64,000 nucleotides of DNA from positions 1-64,000 of the forward strand of contig CAUYUA010000217.1 in the NCBI GenBank assembly GCA_963575675.1, written 5' to 3'. A program made the position numbers and the translations under genes. Of the stretch, positions 8,364-18,600 are shown piece by piece; the stretch's first letter is position 1, and the number at the start of each line of letters is the position of its first letter. The notes under the pieces are model-generated. The model saw only the letters and a program-made list of their open reading frames with translations. It did no database searches and was not told the origin of the DNA. This DNA comes from CAUYUA01 sp963575675 (GTDB lineage Bacteria > Pseudomonadota > Alphaproteobacteria > Azospirillales > Azospirillaceae).

Positions 8364-9500
8364 TTATTGGGTCGATTCTTCGGCATACTCCTTCTCGGAA
8401 GGTAGCGTTACACGCAGACAAGTTTGTCCCATAACCGACGTGTCGAGAGAGATATTTCCGTTTTGACTTTTTGCAATTAGCATCGCCGAATAGGTTCCAA
8501 GTCCGGTTCCATTAGGTTTTCCAGTCGTTACAAATTTTTCGAAAAAGCGCTCTCTAATATTTTCCGGAACATCGCCTTTGTTTATAATTGATGTGACGAT
8601 ATTGCGATCTCGCTCGAAGTTGATGACGATTTCATCTCCCAAAGAAGAAGCTTCAACGGCATTGTTGCAAAGATTTGAAAACATCGAGTGACAAAGAAGA
8701 GATTCAGCCATGACATTGACTTTTTGATGTTTCTCGACGTCGCGACCATCGACTAGAATTTTTATTTGCAGCTTTTTTTCAGAAATCAGCATTTCCAGTT
8801 GAGCCAGCACGCCGCGTATCACGGTCAGAAGGTCGACCTGTCTTGGTTGAAAATTATACTTTCCGTTTTCCATCATAAATAAATCGAGTGAGTTGTTGAT
8901 CATGTCCAGCATTCTATAGCCTGCCTCCTCAATCAGACCGATCATCTTACGCTGCTCTTTTGTGAGATCGCATTTCATCAGCAGAAGTTGTGGCATACCT
9001 AAGATCACATTGAGCGGAGATTTCAGATCATGATGAGTAATGTGTTCAACATCCTCACGGAGTCGGACGGTATCGACCAGGGCTTTGTTTTGTACGGCGA
9101 GTTGCTTGACGGCATCGGCAAGAGCAATGTGAGTTCGTATTCGAGCCAACAAAATTGACTGTTTAATCGGTTTGGCAATATAGTCAACCGCTCCCATGTC
9201 TAGACCACAGGTTTCATCTTCGATCTGATTCATTGCTGTAACAAAAATAATTGGAATATCGCGAGTTGTCTCGTTACTTTTAAGTTGACGACAAACCTCA
9301 TAACCGTCCATATTCGGCATCATGATATCAAGAAGAATGATATCCGGAGACTGCGTTTGGGCAATCGTCAACGCCATAGCGCCGCTGGTGGCTATCTTGA
9401 CGGTATAGTTCGGAACCAGGATCGACTTGATGACGGCAATATTTTGTCGCGCGTCATCGACCGCTAGGATCGTCCTTTTATGGTTCTGATCGTTTTCCAT
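8364..9500 (-). CDS. response regulator-histidine kinase hybrid (REC-HisKA-HATPase)
   Basis: A receiver domain occupies residues 1-125 (ILAVDDARQN, phosphorylatable Asp58 in ILLDIMMPNMDGYEV, AKPI lysine motif). A dimerisation and phosphoacceptor region follows near 150-220 with HITHHDLKSPLNVI, then an ATPase domain with NLCNNAVEAS (N box) and GTGLGTYSA (G box). This is a soluble kinase whose own receiver precedes the transmitter, as in relay proteins that accept phosphate from another kinase. Its ATG overlaps the stop of the upstream 1067-residue kinase (TAATG) and is preceded by GGAGG, so the two are an operon and probably partners in one relay. Confidence 0.9.
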   Translation of the reverse strand: MENDQNHKRTILAVDDARQNIAVIKSILVPNYTVKIATSGAMALTIAQTQSPDIILLDIMMPNMDGYEVCRQLKSNETTRDIPIIFVTAMNQIEDETCGLDMGAVDYIAKPIKQSILLARIRTHIALADAVKQLAVQNKALVDTVRLREDVEHITHHDLKSPLNVILGMPQLLLMKCDLTKEQRKMIGLIEEAGYRMLDMINNSLDLFMMENGKYNFQPRQVDLLTVIRGVLAQLEMLISEKKLQIKILVDGRDVEKHQKVNVMAESLLCHSMFSNLCNNAVEASSLGDEIVINFERDRNIVTSIINKGDVPENIRERFFEKFVTTGKPNGTGLGTYSAMLIAKSQNGNISLDTSVMGQTCLRVTLPSEKEYAEESTQ

Positions 9501-12500
9501 TAGGTATCCTCCTTGAGAGTTCCCACGATCGGTTTGATCATGTGATCGAGATATTTCAGGGCGTCGTCGAACTCCAGATTTTCAATTAGGCCATGCAGCG
9601 TTCGGAGAAAGCTAAATAAAGCGGTGTCCGATACGTTTTGGATCATCAATGCCAAATTATCCACTGCTTCGGAATCGTATTGCGTCAACATTCGGCGCAG
9701 GGTTTTAAGTTGTGGAATAACATTAACAACGACGGCGGGATTGACGTTTTCAACATTTTTGGCAATATCCTCGGAAATTGATTTGGTCGACATTAGAGTG
9801 TCCGATTGCGAAATGATGCTTATACAAGAGACTGTTCGCTTTAGTTCTAGGTCAATTGACGTTGTTAGTTCTTCAATGAAATCGTCTCTTTTGTCGTTCA
9901 AGGCGGATTCCATATCTTGCGCCGTCCGTTGCACCAGTGTCGCACCGATATTGCCGGCCACGCCTTTCAGTGTGTGCGCCAAACGAGCAGCCGACATAAT
10001 GTCTCCAATTTTGACCAATTTTCTTATCTTGTCTGCCGTGTTGACTTGATCGACTGCAAATGTAATCAAAGTCTGTCGATAAGCATCGACGTTGTTGTTC
10101 ATACGCGCCAGGCCGTCGCGGACATTGAGACCAGTGAGTTCCGGAAAATTTATCAAGTGATCTTTGTCTGAATGTGAAACATCTTCACGTATGGGGAGAG
10201 CGCGTTCTTCAAGATGAATCGAACTCCATTGCATGTCGAGCCGATTATCGGGCATGGCGGGGGAGGCGACATTGGTGTTTGTGACAATGTTCGTTGAGAA
10301 GCGTGTCGAAGTCTTGGAGTCGAAACGGGCAAGGACGGCGTCGAGTTTGTTCCATTCGACCGGTTTTGTTAAAAAGTCGTCCAATCCGGATTCTATATAG
10401 GCCGCTCTGTGTTCCGTTATGGCGTCGGCGGTCAGAGCGACGATCGGGACATCGGAAAACGGCAGAGGCAGAGTTCGGATGCGTCGCGTCGCTTCGACCC
10501 CGTCCATCTCCGGCATTTGCATGTCCATCAAGATCAAGTCGAATCGTTGCCCTGCCGCCGCGTTATAGGCCTGGACGCCGTTTTCAACCATCATAACGCG
10601 GTGAAGGCGCTGCTCAAGTCCGAGTTTTACGATCATGCGGTTGGTTGGATTGTCTTCAGCCAGCAAGATCGTCATCGGGCGAACTGTGACCATTTGTTGC
10701 CGTTCGATGACGATGTCTTCCAGACATGCTCGCTCGACCAAGCAGGTAAAGCAAAATATCGATCCGCGTCCCAGAGTGCTGGAAACGGTTAGGTCTCCAC
10801 CCATGAGTTCGGCCAACCGTTTGCTGATGGCAAGTCCGAGTCCGGTTCCTCCGTATTTTCGCGTCGTTCCCTTGGCCGCTTGTGAGAACGGAAGAAACAG
10901 TTTAGAGAGATTGCTTTCGGAAATACCTATCCCTGTATCCTTGATTTCAAATCTTAAACGAAAATTGTTTTCCATCATATCTTGTCGTAACTTGATCATG
11001 ATGCGTCCGTTCTTGCTGAACTTGACGGCGTTGTCGATCAGGTTACCCAATACTTGTTTGGTGCGGATCGGGTCGCCTTTGACAGCCAGCACGCTGTATC
11101 CGCCCAGATCGACAGAAATCGTACACGCGTTCTCTTGCGCCTTGGACCAGAACAAACGCGAGGTCTCCAGCAACAATAGTACGGCGTCAAAGGCGACGGC
11201 TTCTATGGTCAGTCGATTTGCTTCAACTTTCGAATAGTCCAACAGGTCGTTCAGAACAGCCAGCAATGTCCTCGCCGAAGAGCGCATGGTGTCCACGTAA
11301 AGACGTTGATTTTTGTCGAGTTGAGACTTTGCCAAAAAATCCGCCATGCCGATCACGCCGGTCATTGGCGTGCGGATTTCATGGCTCATCATCGCCAGAA
11401 ACGTTGTTTTTGTGCGATTGGCTTCTTCGGCTTCTTCCTTGGCTCGGATCAGTTCGGCTTCATTCGCCTTTCGTAAGGTTATGTCTTCAAAAATGCCGAC
11501 GATATACTCGATGTTGCCGGTTTCTTCGCGAACGCCGGCGACGGCGGAAAATGTATCGATGATTCGACCATCTTTACGAATGAAGCGCTCGTCTAAGCTG
11601 TAGCCATCGATCTCTCCATTGAGTAATTGTGCAAACTGAGCGGTGTTGCGGTCGCGATCTTCGGGGTGAATTAATTCGAGCCAAGTCATCATTCTTAGCT
11701 CTTGAGGCGAATAGCCAAGCATGTCGCACAGAGTCGGATTGACTTCGATCCAATTTTTGAACGCCGATATCGTCGCCAATCCAACCATCGATCGGTTGAA
11801 GAAAGTTCTTAACATTTCTTCGCTGCGGCGTAGCGCATCCCGAGATTCTTTGTATTCGGTAAGATTCTCATAAGTGCCGAGAATGCCGATGACTTTGCCC
11901 CCACGATTGCGCAGAGGAATTTTGCTGCTGCGAACCCAGAGAATTCGGCCACTGGGCAGAGCAACGGGTTGCTCGTAATTAATCGTGGACTCGCCGGACG
12001 TCATAACTCGACGATCATCGGCGCGATAGTGTTCTGCAAAGGCGGCCCATCTCAGATCAAAATCGCTTTTGCCTATTACGTCTTCTGGTGTTTCGGCTCC
12101 ACAGTCCTCGGCGAAAGTTCGGTTACACCCCAGATATATCATGTCTAAGGATTTCCAAAAGACACGTTGAGGGATGGTGTTCAAAACAAGTTGCAATTTC
12201 TGTTGCAAACGAAATTGCACTTCTTCAGCTTGTTTTCGAACGATGACTTCATGGTCAAGTGCTTTAACGGTTTCAGACAACCGCTCATTTAGTTCGAGCA
12301 TTTCGGCATTCTTACGGACAATATCGCTTCGCGTGGGTAAAGCCAGAACAGTTGGCATAATTATCCAAAGGGATGCGGCTGTCATCAGCGATATAACTGC
12401 CGTTACGATTTTTATCGCCGCTTCGGCGTCGTCGTCGGCAGACCATAAAGTCCAGAGGCTGAAAGCGTGAGAAACACCTCCACACAATATCCATAGAATA

Positions 12501-12703
12501 AAAAAGTGTAATATTCGTGAGAACTCCGGATCAGGTCGATGGGATGAATAATATATAAGAGATGCAGTTATTGAGAAACAGCATAGAGTGTAAATTCCAT
12601 CGCCAACTGATTTTACCATGAATACATTGATATATCCTTCCAGGTATAGGCCATACGGGACCACATCTTTGATAGAAAAGAAATTTATCAGAAAATCGCT
12701 CAT
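9500..12703 (-). CDS. membrane hybrid histidine kinase with ethylene-receptor-like sensor
   Basis: The 1067-residue protein begins with three predicted membrane helices (about 35-52, 62-86, 97-122) that resemble the ethylene-binding module of plant ETR1 and cyanobacterial homologues: VGDGIYTLCCFSI aligns with the Asp25 region, and WILCGGVSHAFSLWTLW with the Cu-ligand helix (Cys74 and His79 here). A coiled coil leads to two PAS domains (about 170-290 and 295-410), a HisKA domain with MMSHEIRTPM (His near 438), an ATPase domain (NLIDNAVKFS, GGTGLGLAIS), a receiver (about 675-795, LLAEDNPTNRM, LILMDMQMPEMDG) and an HPt domain with LAHTLKGVAGNIG (His near 910). A full internal phosphorelay is thus present. 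It lies first in an operon with the hybrid at 8364. Confidence 0.92.
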   Translation of the reverse strand: MSDFLINFFSIKDVVPYGLYLEGYINVFMVKSVGDGIYTLCCFSITASLIYYSSHRPDPEFSRILHFFILWILCGGVSHAFSLWTLWSADDDAEAAIKIVTAVISLMTAASLWIIMPTVLALPTRSDIVRKNAEMLELNERLSETVKALDHEVIVRKQAEEVQFRLQQKLQLVLNTIPQRVFWKSLDMIYLGCNRTFAEDCGAETPEDVIGKSDFDLRWAAFAEHYRADDRRVMTSGESTINYEQPVALPSGRILWVRSSKIPLRNRGGKVIGILGTYENLTEYKESRDALRRSEEMLRTFFNRSMVGLATISAFKNWIEVNPTLCDMLGYSPQELRMMTWLELIHPEDRDRNTAQFAQLLNGEIDGYSLDERFIRKDGRIIDTFSAVAGVREETGNIEYIVGIFEDITLRKANEAELIRAKEEAEEANRTKTTFLAMMSHEIRTPMTGVIGMADFLAKSQLDKNQRLYVDTMRSSARTLLAVLNDLLDYSKVEANRLTIEAVAFDAVLLLLETSRLFWSKAQENACTISVDLGGYSVLAVKGDPIRTKQVLGNLIDNAVKFSKNGRIMIKLRQDMMENNFRLRFEIKDTGIGISESNLSKLFLPFSQAAKGTTRKYGGTGLGLAISKRLAELMGGDLTVSSTLGRGSIFCFTCLVERACLEDIVIERQQMVTVRPMTILLAEDNPTNRMIVKLGLEQRLHRVMMVENGVQAYNAAAGQRFDLILMDMQMPEMDGVEATRRIRTLPLPFSDVPIVALTADAITEHRAAYIESGLDDFLTKPVEWNKLDAVLARFDSKTSTRFSTNIVTNTNVASPAMPDNRLDMQWSSIHLEERALPIREDVSHSDKDHLINFPELTGLNVRDGLARMNNNVDAYRQTLITFAVDQVNTADKIRKLVKIGDIMSAARLAHTLKGVAGNIGATLVQRTAQDMESALNDKRDDFIEELTTSIDLELKRTVSCISIISQSDTLMSTKSISEDIAKNVENVNPAVVVNVIPQLKTLRRMLTQYDSEAVDNLALMIQNVSDTALFSFLRTLHGLIENLEFDDALKYLDHMIKPIVGTLKEDT

Positions 12704-12893
12704 TGCTTTCTGCTTTCTTTTATCAACAGTCGGTCGGTATGGCCGATTTCGTTCCTTGGTTCATTGGATCGTCCAACTGAATTGTCTTGACGAAACTCCT
12801 AGCTGTTGATCTTCTCTTTTTTTATGTGTCACATTCTCGGATATAATATTTTTATCGTAATCAATGATGCGGACTTGGTTATTGCGAGAGGCA

Positions 12894-13235
12894 TCAATCT
12901 GCAATCCATGTTTCAAAAGCAATCAAGTGGGTAAATAAGGCTTTGCTTTGTGCTGAATGTCTCATATTGCCCGCGAGCAGCCCGTTAAATTTTCTGATCG
13001 TCACCATCCTATTTGTCGGGTTTTGGATGTTTAAGGCTTCATAGGCGCCCTCTAAAAAATTTGCATCACGGAGCGAGGTCGTCGTCATTGAAGACGCAGC
13101 CTTTTTAACGTGGGACACACGCATGGTCCTTTGATTAGTGTTGATGAAAAGAGTTTCTGATCGATCAGAGAAGAGGAAACGCTCTATTGAGGGACGTATT
13201 TTCTTTCCTCCCCTGTATTGTTCGGCAATCTTCAT
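12894..13235 (-). CDS. doubtful small ORF, up to 113 aa
   Basis: I do not recognise the product. The C-terminal half (from MTTTSLRDANFLEGAYEAL, start at 13088) is more protein-like than the basic N-terminal half, and a shorter 64-residue version is possible. Ribosome binding sites before the candidate starts (13235, 13124, 13088) are weak. It lies just downstream of the IS-interrupted phasin-like gene on the same strand and could once have been co-transcribed with it. Confidence 0.25.
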   Translation of the reverse strand: MKIAEQYRGGKKIRPSIERFLFSDRSETLFINTNQRTMRVSHVKKAASSMTTTSLRDANFLEGAYEALNIQNPTNRMVTIRKFNGLLAGNMRHSAQSKALFTHLIAFETWIAD

Positions 13236-13457
13236 TTGAAGACGCCGTCGGTGTCGGTCTTGCGAAGTCGTAAAAGAGACTCTCTTGTCCCCAGTATTTT
13301 TATATTTCTTCTTTATTGCTTGTTGTTGTGATGTTCGACATCGTCAGAGCCATGATGGCTATTAGCTCGGTTGTATGCAGTGACAGGGTCGTAAAGTCGG
13401 CGCTGATACGGGTTGCATTTTCCCAATTCATTGCGGCAATTAACGCTTCTTTTGCGG

Positions 13458-13465
13458 TTGCTGCT
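13458..13465 (+). repeat. 8-bp target-site duplication, left copy
   Basis: TTGCTGCT lies directly outside the left inverted repeat and is identical to 14874-14881. IS256-family transposition typically duplicates 8-9 bp. Confidence 0.85.
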
Positions 13466-14873
13466 GGCTGTGCAACAACTTTTCTGTAAATTTTTCCAGA
13501 CAACTTTTTCAGGCGACGAGCGAATTACCCTTTCAGGTTGAGATACATTTTTCCTGACATCCACTCTTCGTCACACTCAGCGAGCAGAGCAGAGACCAAT
13601 CGTAGACATGAAGCGGTATTTGGAAAGATTGAAGCCACTCGGGTGCGGCGCTTGAGTTCTCTGTTTATCCTTTCGAGTCCATTGGTTGTTCTTAGTCGAG
13701 TGCGATATTGTTGGGGCAACTCGAACACCGAAAACCCCATAGGCAGGTTCTCTTCCGCCCATTGCGCAAGCTTTGGAGCGTCTTTAGCCCATATATCCAC
13801 GAATTTTTTTAGCAAACGCTCGGCCTCGACTTTATCAGGAGCATTGAAGATTGTCTTAATTTGCTGAGCGACAGATTTGCGTTGGTCGATTTTCGGGACG
13901 TAGGCTTGGGCATTCAACTGCAAATGGAACTGGCAGCGTTGCCATGGGACGCTGGGAAGCACGGCTCTGCGAGCCGCTTTAAGGCCAGCATGGTCGTCTG
14001 CGATGATCATTTTGACGCCCATCAAACCACGCCGCACCAAGCTCTCCATAAAGGCGCGCCAATGGACTTCGGCTTCCGACAAGGCGACGGAAACACCGAG
14101 CACGCGCCGAATTCCGTCCGTTGTGATGCCGATAGCAACCAGCACGGCACAATCGACCAAATGCCCGCCTTCTCGCACCCGTTCATATCGGGCGTCGAAG
14201 AAAACATAGGGAGTTTCGCCAAGTGGCCGTTCACGCCAAGCCGCAAGACCAACGTCGAGAGCTTCGGCCGCACGGCTGACCTGGGCCGACGAAATTGAAA
14301 TCTCCGGTCCAAGTAAAGCTTGAAGAACCGTTATCACCTTTCTGGTTGATACCCCCTGAATATACATTTCAGCCAGGGCTATATTGACGGCTTGTTCGGT
14401 CCGCGATCCTTTCTCAAGCGCGCTTGGATAAAAGCCTCCACCGCGAACTTGAGGCACATCGAAGGTCACGTTGCCGACGCGTGTTAGAACCGTCTTTTGC
14501 TTATAGCCGTTGGCATAATCAGTACGTTCAGCGGTTCGTTCGTGAGATTGAGCATTCATAAAGTGGGCTCGCTCGATCTTGCTTGCTTCATTAACCAGAA
14601 TGCGCAGAGCTTCGCTCGCTCCGTCAAGTCCATTTTCAATTAACGCTGCATAAGCATCGTCAAGGGGGTGTTTTACGACGCGCATTGCCATATCTGTCAA
14701 CTCCTTCGTTACATTTCCAAGTAATACTCCGAAGAAGTCGTCCGGGAAATTGCTCTCCGTGGTTCCTCCAGGCATGCAACCGTAGCGCAAAGAGCTACAC
14801 CTCGAAGCGTGGAAGGCTGCCCACCCAGGGAAACCCGAGAGAGAGGAATTTACAGAAACCATGTTGCACTAAC
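13466..14873 (-). mobile_element. complete IS256-family insertion sequence, 1408 bp
   Basis: Terminal inverted repeats are 13466-13492 and 14847-14873, matching at 21 of 27 positions, with shared blocks GTGCAACA and TTTCTGTAAATT and terminal G residues. The flanks carry a perfect 8-bp direct repeat. The single transposase gene fills the element and is intact, so the copy is probably recent and may be active. Element length is typical of the family. Confidence 0.9.
13525..14691 (-). CDS. IS256-family (mutator-type) DDE transposase
   Basis: The 388-residue transposase shows the family's catalytic triad: Asp in YVFFDARYERVR, Asp in MIIADDHAGLKAA, and Glu in TTNGLERINRELKRR. Other conserved segments are RVGNVTFDVPQVRGG, YIQGVSTRKV and WQRCQFHLQLNA. 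It cuts and joins the IS ends. The ATG at 14691 was chosen over the longer frame to 14862 because AGGAG lies nine bases upstream and the protein then starts MAMRVVKHPLDDA, close to the usual N-terminus; the extension would run into the right terminal inverted repeat. No frameshift is visible. Confidence 0.93.
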   Translation of the reverse strand: MAMRVVKHPLDDAYAALIENGLDGASEALRILVNEASKIERAHFMNAQSHERTAERTDYANGYKQKTVLTRVGNVTFDVPQVRGGGFYPSALEKGSRTEQAVNIALAEMYIQGVSTRKVITVLQALLGPEISISSAQVSRAAEALDVGLAAWRERPLGETPYVFFDARYERVREGGHLVDCAVLVAIGITTDGIRRVLGVSVALSEAEVHWRAFMESLVRRGLMGVKMIIADDHAGLKAARRAVLPSVPWQRCQFHLQLNAQAYVPKIDQRKSVAQQIKTIFNAPDKVEAERLLKKFVDIWAKDAPKLAQWAEENLPMGFSVFELPQQYRTRLRTTNGLERINRELKRRTRVASIFPNTASCLRLVSALLAECDEEWMSGKMYLNLKG

Positions 14874-14881
14874 TTGCTGCT
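14874..14881 (+). repeat. 8-bp target-site duplication, right copy
   Basis: TTGCTGCT immediately follows the right inverted repeat of the IS256-family element and matches 13458-13465 exactly. Confidence 0.85.
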
Positions 14882-15048
14882 TTGGTCATAGTTTCAAATG
14901 TTTGTTGAACCGCAATGATTGTTTTACGTTGGTCGGCAAGCAAATAATCAACCAGCGCTTGGCACTGTGTCAGCACCTTCAAGTAGTTCTGTAAGGGCAT
15001 TTTGATCGCATTGACATCGATGGCGGAAGAAGGAATGATGTGCGTCAT

Positions 15049-15632
15049 GGATGTAGCCCTCAAGTTTGGGGTGCAAGAAACAGTTCCAAATCCGGATAGT
15101 TTACCATCTCCGACTGTGGTCTCGTGTTTTAACGGTGGCGACGCCTCGGTATTAAAGTTCCGGCGCCGTCGAACCATTACAGTAGGATCGTTTTCGCGGA
15201 TCGTATAGCCTCAGAAAATACTCATTTTTTGCCGACTTACTTGTTGGCGGGTTTATTCCATTGTGGAATGAGCAGAAGGTTGATAGGATGCTTTTTTGCA
15301 AGAATAAGAAATCACCTCTGTGAATTTATTAATCAAATGAATGTGGTAAATGAATGTGGTAGGGGTGGCTTCAAAAAATGGAGCATATGGCGCCGTATTT
15401 TCTAAGTTGTGTATTATTCGGTAGATATGGTCGCATAGGGGAATTTACTCAAAGAAAGTTGTTCGCTGTATTTTTTATATGGGCACATTTGATTTTAATA
15501 AGGTGAATTCGATACGGCTAATTGAGCGACTTGGGGAGCGCGGTTGCTAAATTTCAATCATTAATGCTGCCATTAATGCTGATAGGACTTAATAGTCGAT
15601 CCCGATACAGAAAACCTAAGAGACAAAAGACA
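15049..15632. other. 584-bp intergenic region with two short tandem duplications
   Basis: This stretch separates the broken phasin-like gene from the divergent CheB/CheR gene. It contains a perfect 13-bp duplication AAATGAATGTGGT (15335-15347, 15348-15360) and a 12-bp near duplication CATTAATGCTGC/A (15559-15582). I see no gene in it; the open frame upstream of 15633 has only TTG or weak ATG starts. Confidence 0.6.
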
Positions 15633-18600
15633 ATGCCAACAGCCAAGCCTGACGATCGTGATGCGGCGCAGCGCTCTCCGAGTACCGACGGCAAGGAGGA
15701 TCACATCTGCGATGCAACCTTTCCCGTTGTTTGTCTGGGTGCGTCGGCCGGCGGATTGGAGGCCTTTCGACAATTTTTTCAAGCCATGCCGTCTGATCAT
15801 GGTATGGCTTTCATTCTGATTCAGCATCTTGATCCAACTCACGACAGCATGTTGGCGGCGCTGCTGGCCGACGTTGCCGCAATGCCGACGGTGCAGGCAA
15901 TGAACGGCATGGTTTTGGCGGTCGAGCATCTCTATGTCATTCCGCCTGGGGTCTATCTATCGATTAAAAACGGCGCGCTGTGGTTGTTCGAACCGCCTGA
16001 TCGGCGCGGAACCCGCATGCCGCTCGATTTTTTCCTGCGTCTTCTGGCCGAAGAATGCCGCGAGCGAGCGATTTGTTGCATTCTCTCTGGTTCTGGAACC
16101 GACGGCAGCCTCGGATTGAAGGCGATCAAGGAATTTGGCGGACTTGTTTTGGCGCAAAGTCCGGATGAGGCGATGTTTGACGGCATGCCGCGCAGCGCCG
16201 TTCAGACCGGTTGCGTCGACCTTGTTCTGCCGATAGCGAAAATGCCGGAGGCCTTGCTCCGTTACAGCGGCGGCAACTACCATCGACTTGGCGGCGAAAC
16301 CGAAGAAAGCGATGCAACGGACAAAGCAACGGACAAACAAACGGTTTTTTTACGATCGTCCGGCGAGAGTGTTCAACTCCTCCATGCAGTCACCGGCGGC
16401 AGGGGCGATGACCGAAACGACCGCAGCCTCAACATCGACGATGATTCTTTATCGGTTATTATTTTTCTTCTGCGTCGTCATACGTCCTATGATTTTTCTC
16501 TCTACAAGCACGGCACACTGCGTCGGCGAATTGCGCGTCGTATGGCGATCGCCGGGTTTGTCGACACGGGCCGCTATCGGGAGGCGCTGGAGCAAAACCT
16601 CGCCGAGATGGATATTTTGGCTAAAGACATGTTGATCAACGTCACGCATTTTTTTCGAGACACGGCGGCTTTTGATGTTTTAGAACAACAAGTGATTCCG
16701 CAAATGGTTCGAAACGCACCGACCGGACGGCCGTTGCGCGTGTGGACTTCCGGATGCAGCACCGGCGAGGAAGCTTATTCGCTTGCGGTTTTGTTTCTGG
16801 AGGCGATTGCCGAACGACCAATCAAATTCCAGATTTTTGCTTCCGACATCGACTCTGAAGCGGTTGCGACCGCACGAGAGGGGTTTTACCCTGAATCGAT
16901 CGAAGTGGACGTGTCGCCGTTTCGATTGGCTCGATTCTTTTCCAAGGAAGACCTCGGCTATCGCGTTTTGCCCGAGCTGCGACGTGTCGTAGTCTTTACG
17001 ACGCACGACATGCTGGTTGATCCGCCGTTCTCGCGTTTGGATATGATCGCCTGTCGCAACCTCCTGATTTATCTCGGCGCGGAGGCCCAGAAGAAAGCGC
17101 TTCGGCTGTTTCATTTCGCTTTGCGCGAAAACGGCGTCCTTTTTCTCGGCTGTTCTGAAACAATCGGCGCGATGGAGGACGGATTCATTCCCATCGACAA
17201 AAAACAGCGCCTATACCGCCGGATATGCGCTCATAGAGCCGCCTCCGAGATCGACTTTCCGATTCGCTTCGGCGATAGCGCGCGCTTACTCTTGCCGCGC
17301 TTTCCGCAGCCGTCGGTTGTTCGAACCGTCAATCCCGAAGAGCTTACGAAACGTTTGTTGTTGGCGGACTTTGCTCCCGCTTCGGTGTTGATTGATTGCG
17401 CATTCGAATGCCTCTACTTTTTAGGGCCGACAGATCGCTTTCTGCAAGTCGCCGAAGGAGAGCCGAATCGCAACCTCCTCAACATGATACGAAAGGGCTT
17501 GCGAGGCAAACTCTACGCTGCGATCCGGCGTGCGAATCCGAGTGGCGGCAGGGGAGGGGGGTGCGAACCGATAGCGACGCCGAAAACCGGGGGCATGATT
17601 GGCAACATCGGCAACGACGTTCATATCTCCGACGTTCATACCTTCGTATCGACCGTTCGAACCGGCGACGTTGCGTCGATTAACTATGAGACCGTCACCG
17701 TTAATGCGCAGTTGGTCCACGTTGATGGTGGAGTCTTTTATCTCATCAGTTTTCTTGAAGCGTCTTCGCTCTCGCATGCAATTCCGTCTTCGCATGTAAT
17801 AGAGAGGGAAACCGAAAAGAAGGAAACCGACGCAAGCGCAAAAACGAATTCCTCTCGTCTTTCTGTCGTCTCCGCCATTCGAATCGCCGAACTCGAACGA
17901 GAGCTGGAAGCGACGCGCGACGAGCTGCTCGACGCCGTCCGGAATCTAGAGGAGATGGTTGAGAATCAAAAGGTGTTGAATGAAGAAGCAATGTCGGTCA
18001 ACGAAGAATTTCTTTCAACAAACGAAGAACTGGAGACTTCAAAAGAAGAGTTGCAATCACTGAATGAAGAGCTGACGACGCTCAACAACCAACTTCAGGA
18101 AATGGTTGAACGACAGCGGAGCGCGACCAATGATCTTCAGAATATTTTGAACAGCTCTGATTCGGCGACTGTGTTTCTCGACAACCACCTCAACATTCGC
18201 TTTTTTACGCCGCCGGCCAAGGCCCTGTTCGGAGTCATTTCCGGCGATATCGGACGACCGCTTGCCGATCTTGCGCGCCGCTTCGACGATCCCCATCTTC
18301 TCGACGACGCCCGTAAGGTTCTGAACGACCTTGCGCCGCTCCGGCAGGAGGTGCGGGGTGAAGATGCAGGCATGTATATTCGGCGTATCCTGCCCTATCG
18401 AACCGCCGATAATCGGATCGAAGGCGTGGTTATCACTTTCTCCGACATTACCGACATCAAGGCGGCGCAGCGGGAAACTGAACGAGCGCTCGCCTATGCC
18501 GGACGAATCATCGACACGATTCGACATCCTTTGGTGGTTTTTGATCAAAGTCTGCGCGTCGTCTCGGCAAACCCGGCTTTTTACCGCTTCTTTCAGCACG

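Larger units (their letters stand above)
13300..15048 (-). pseudogene. phasin-like gene interrupted by an IS256-family element
   Basis: The 5' part lies at 14874-15048 and the 3' part at 13300-13465. Removing the element (13466-14873) and one copy of the 8-bp duplication joins ...TFETMTKAA to TAKEALIAAMNWENAT... in the same frame, giving a protein of about 110 residues. It is a small, amphipathic, Ala-rich two-helix protein of the type seen in phasins, which coat polyhydroxyalkanoate granules; this assignment rests on helix pattern and length and is tentative. The start at 15048 has GAGGG nine bases upstream. The insertion truncates the protein near residue 58, so the allele should be inactive unless the element excises. 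Confidence 0.65.

Noticed and set aside
14692..14862. 57-residue N-terminal extension of the IS256 transposase
   Set aside because: It reaches into the right inverted repeat, and the ATG at 14691 has a strong ribosome binding site and the usual family N-terminus.
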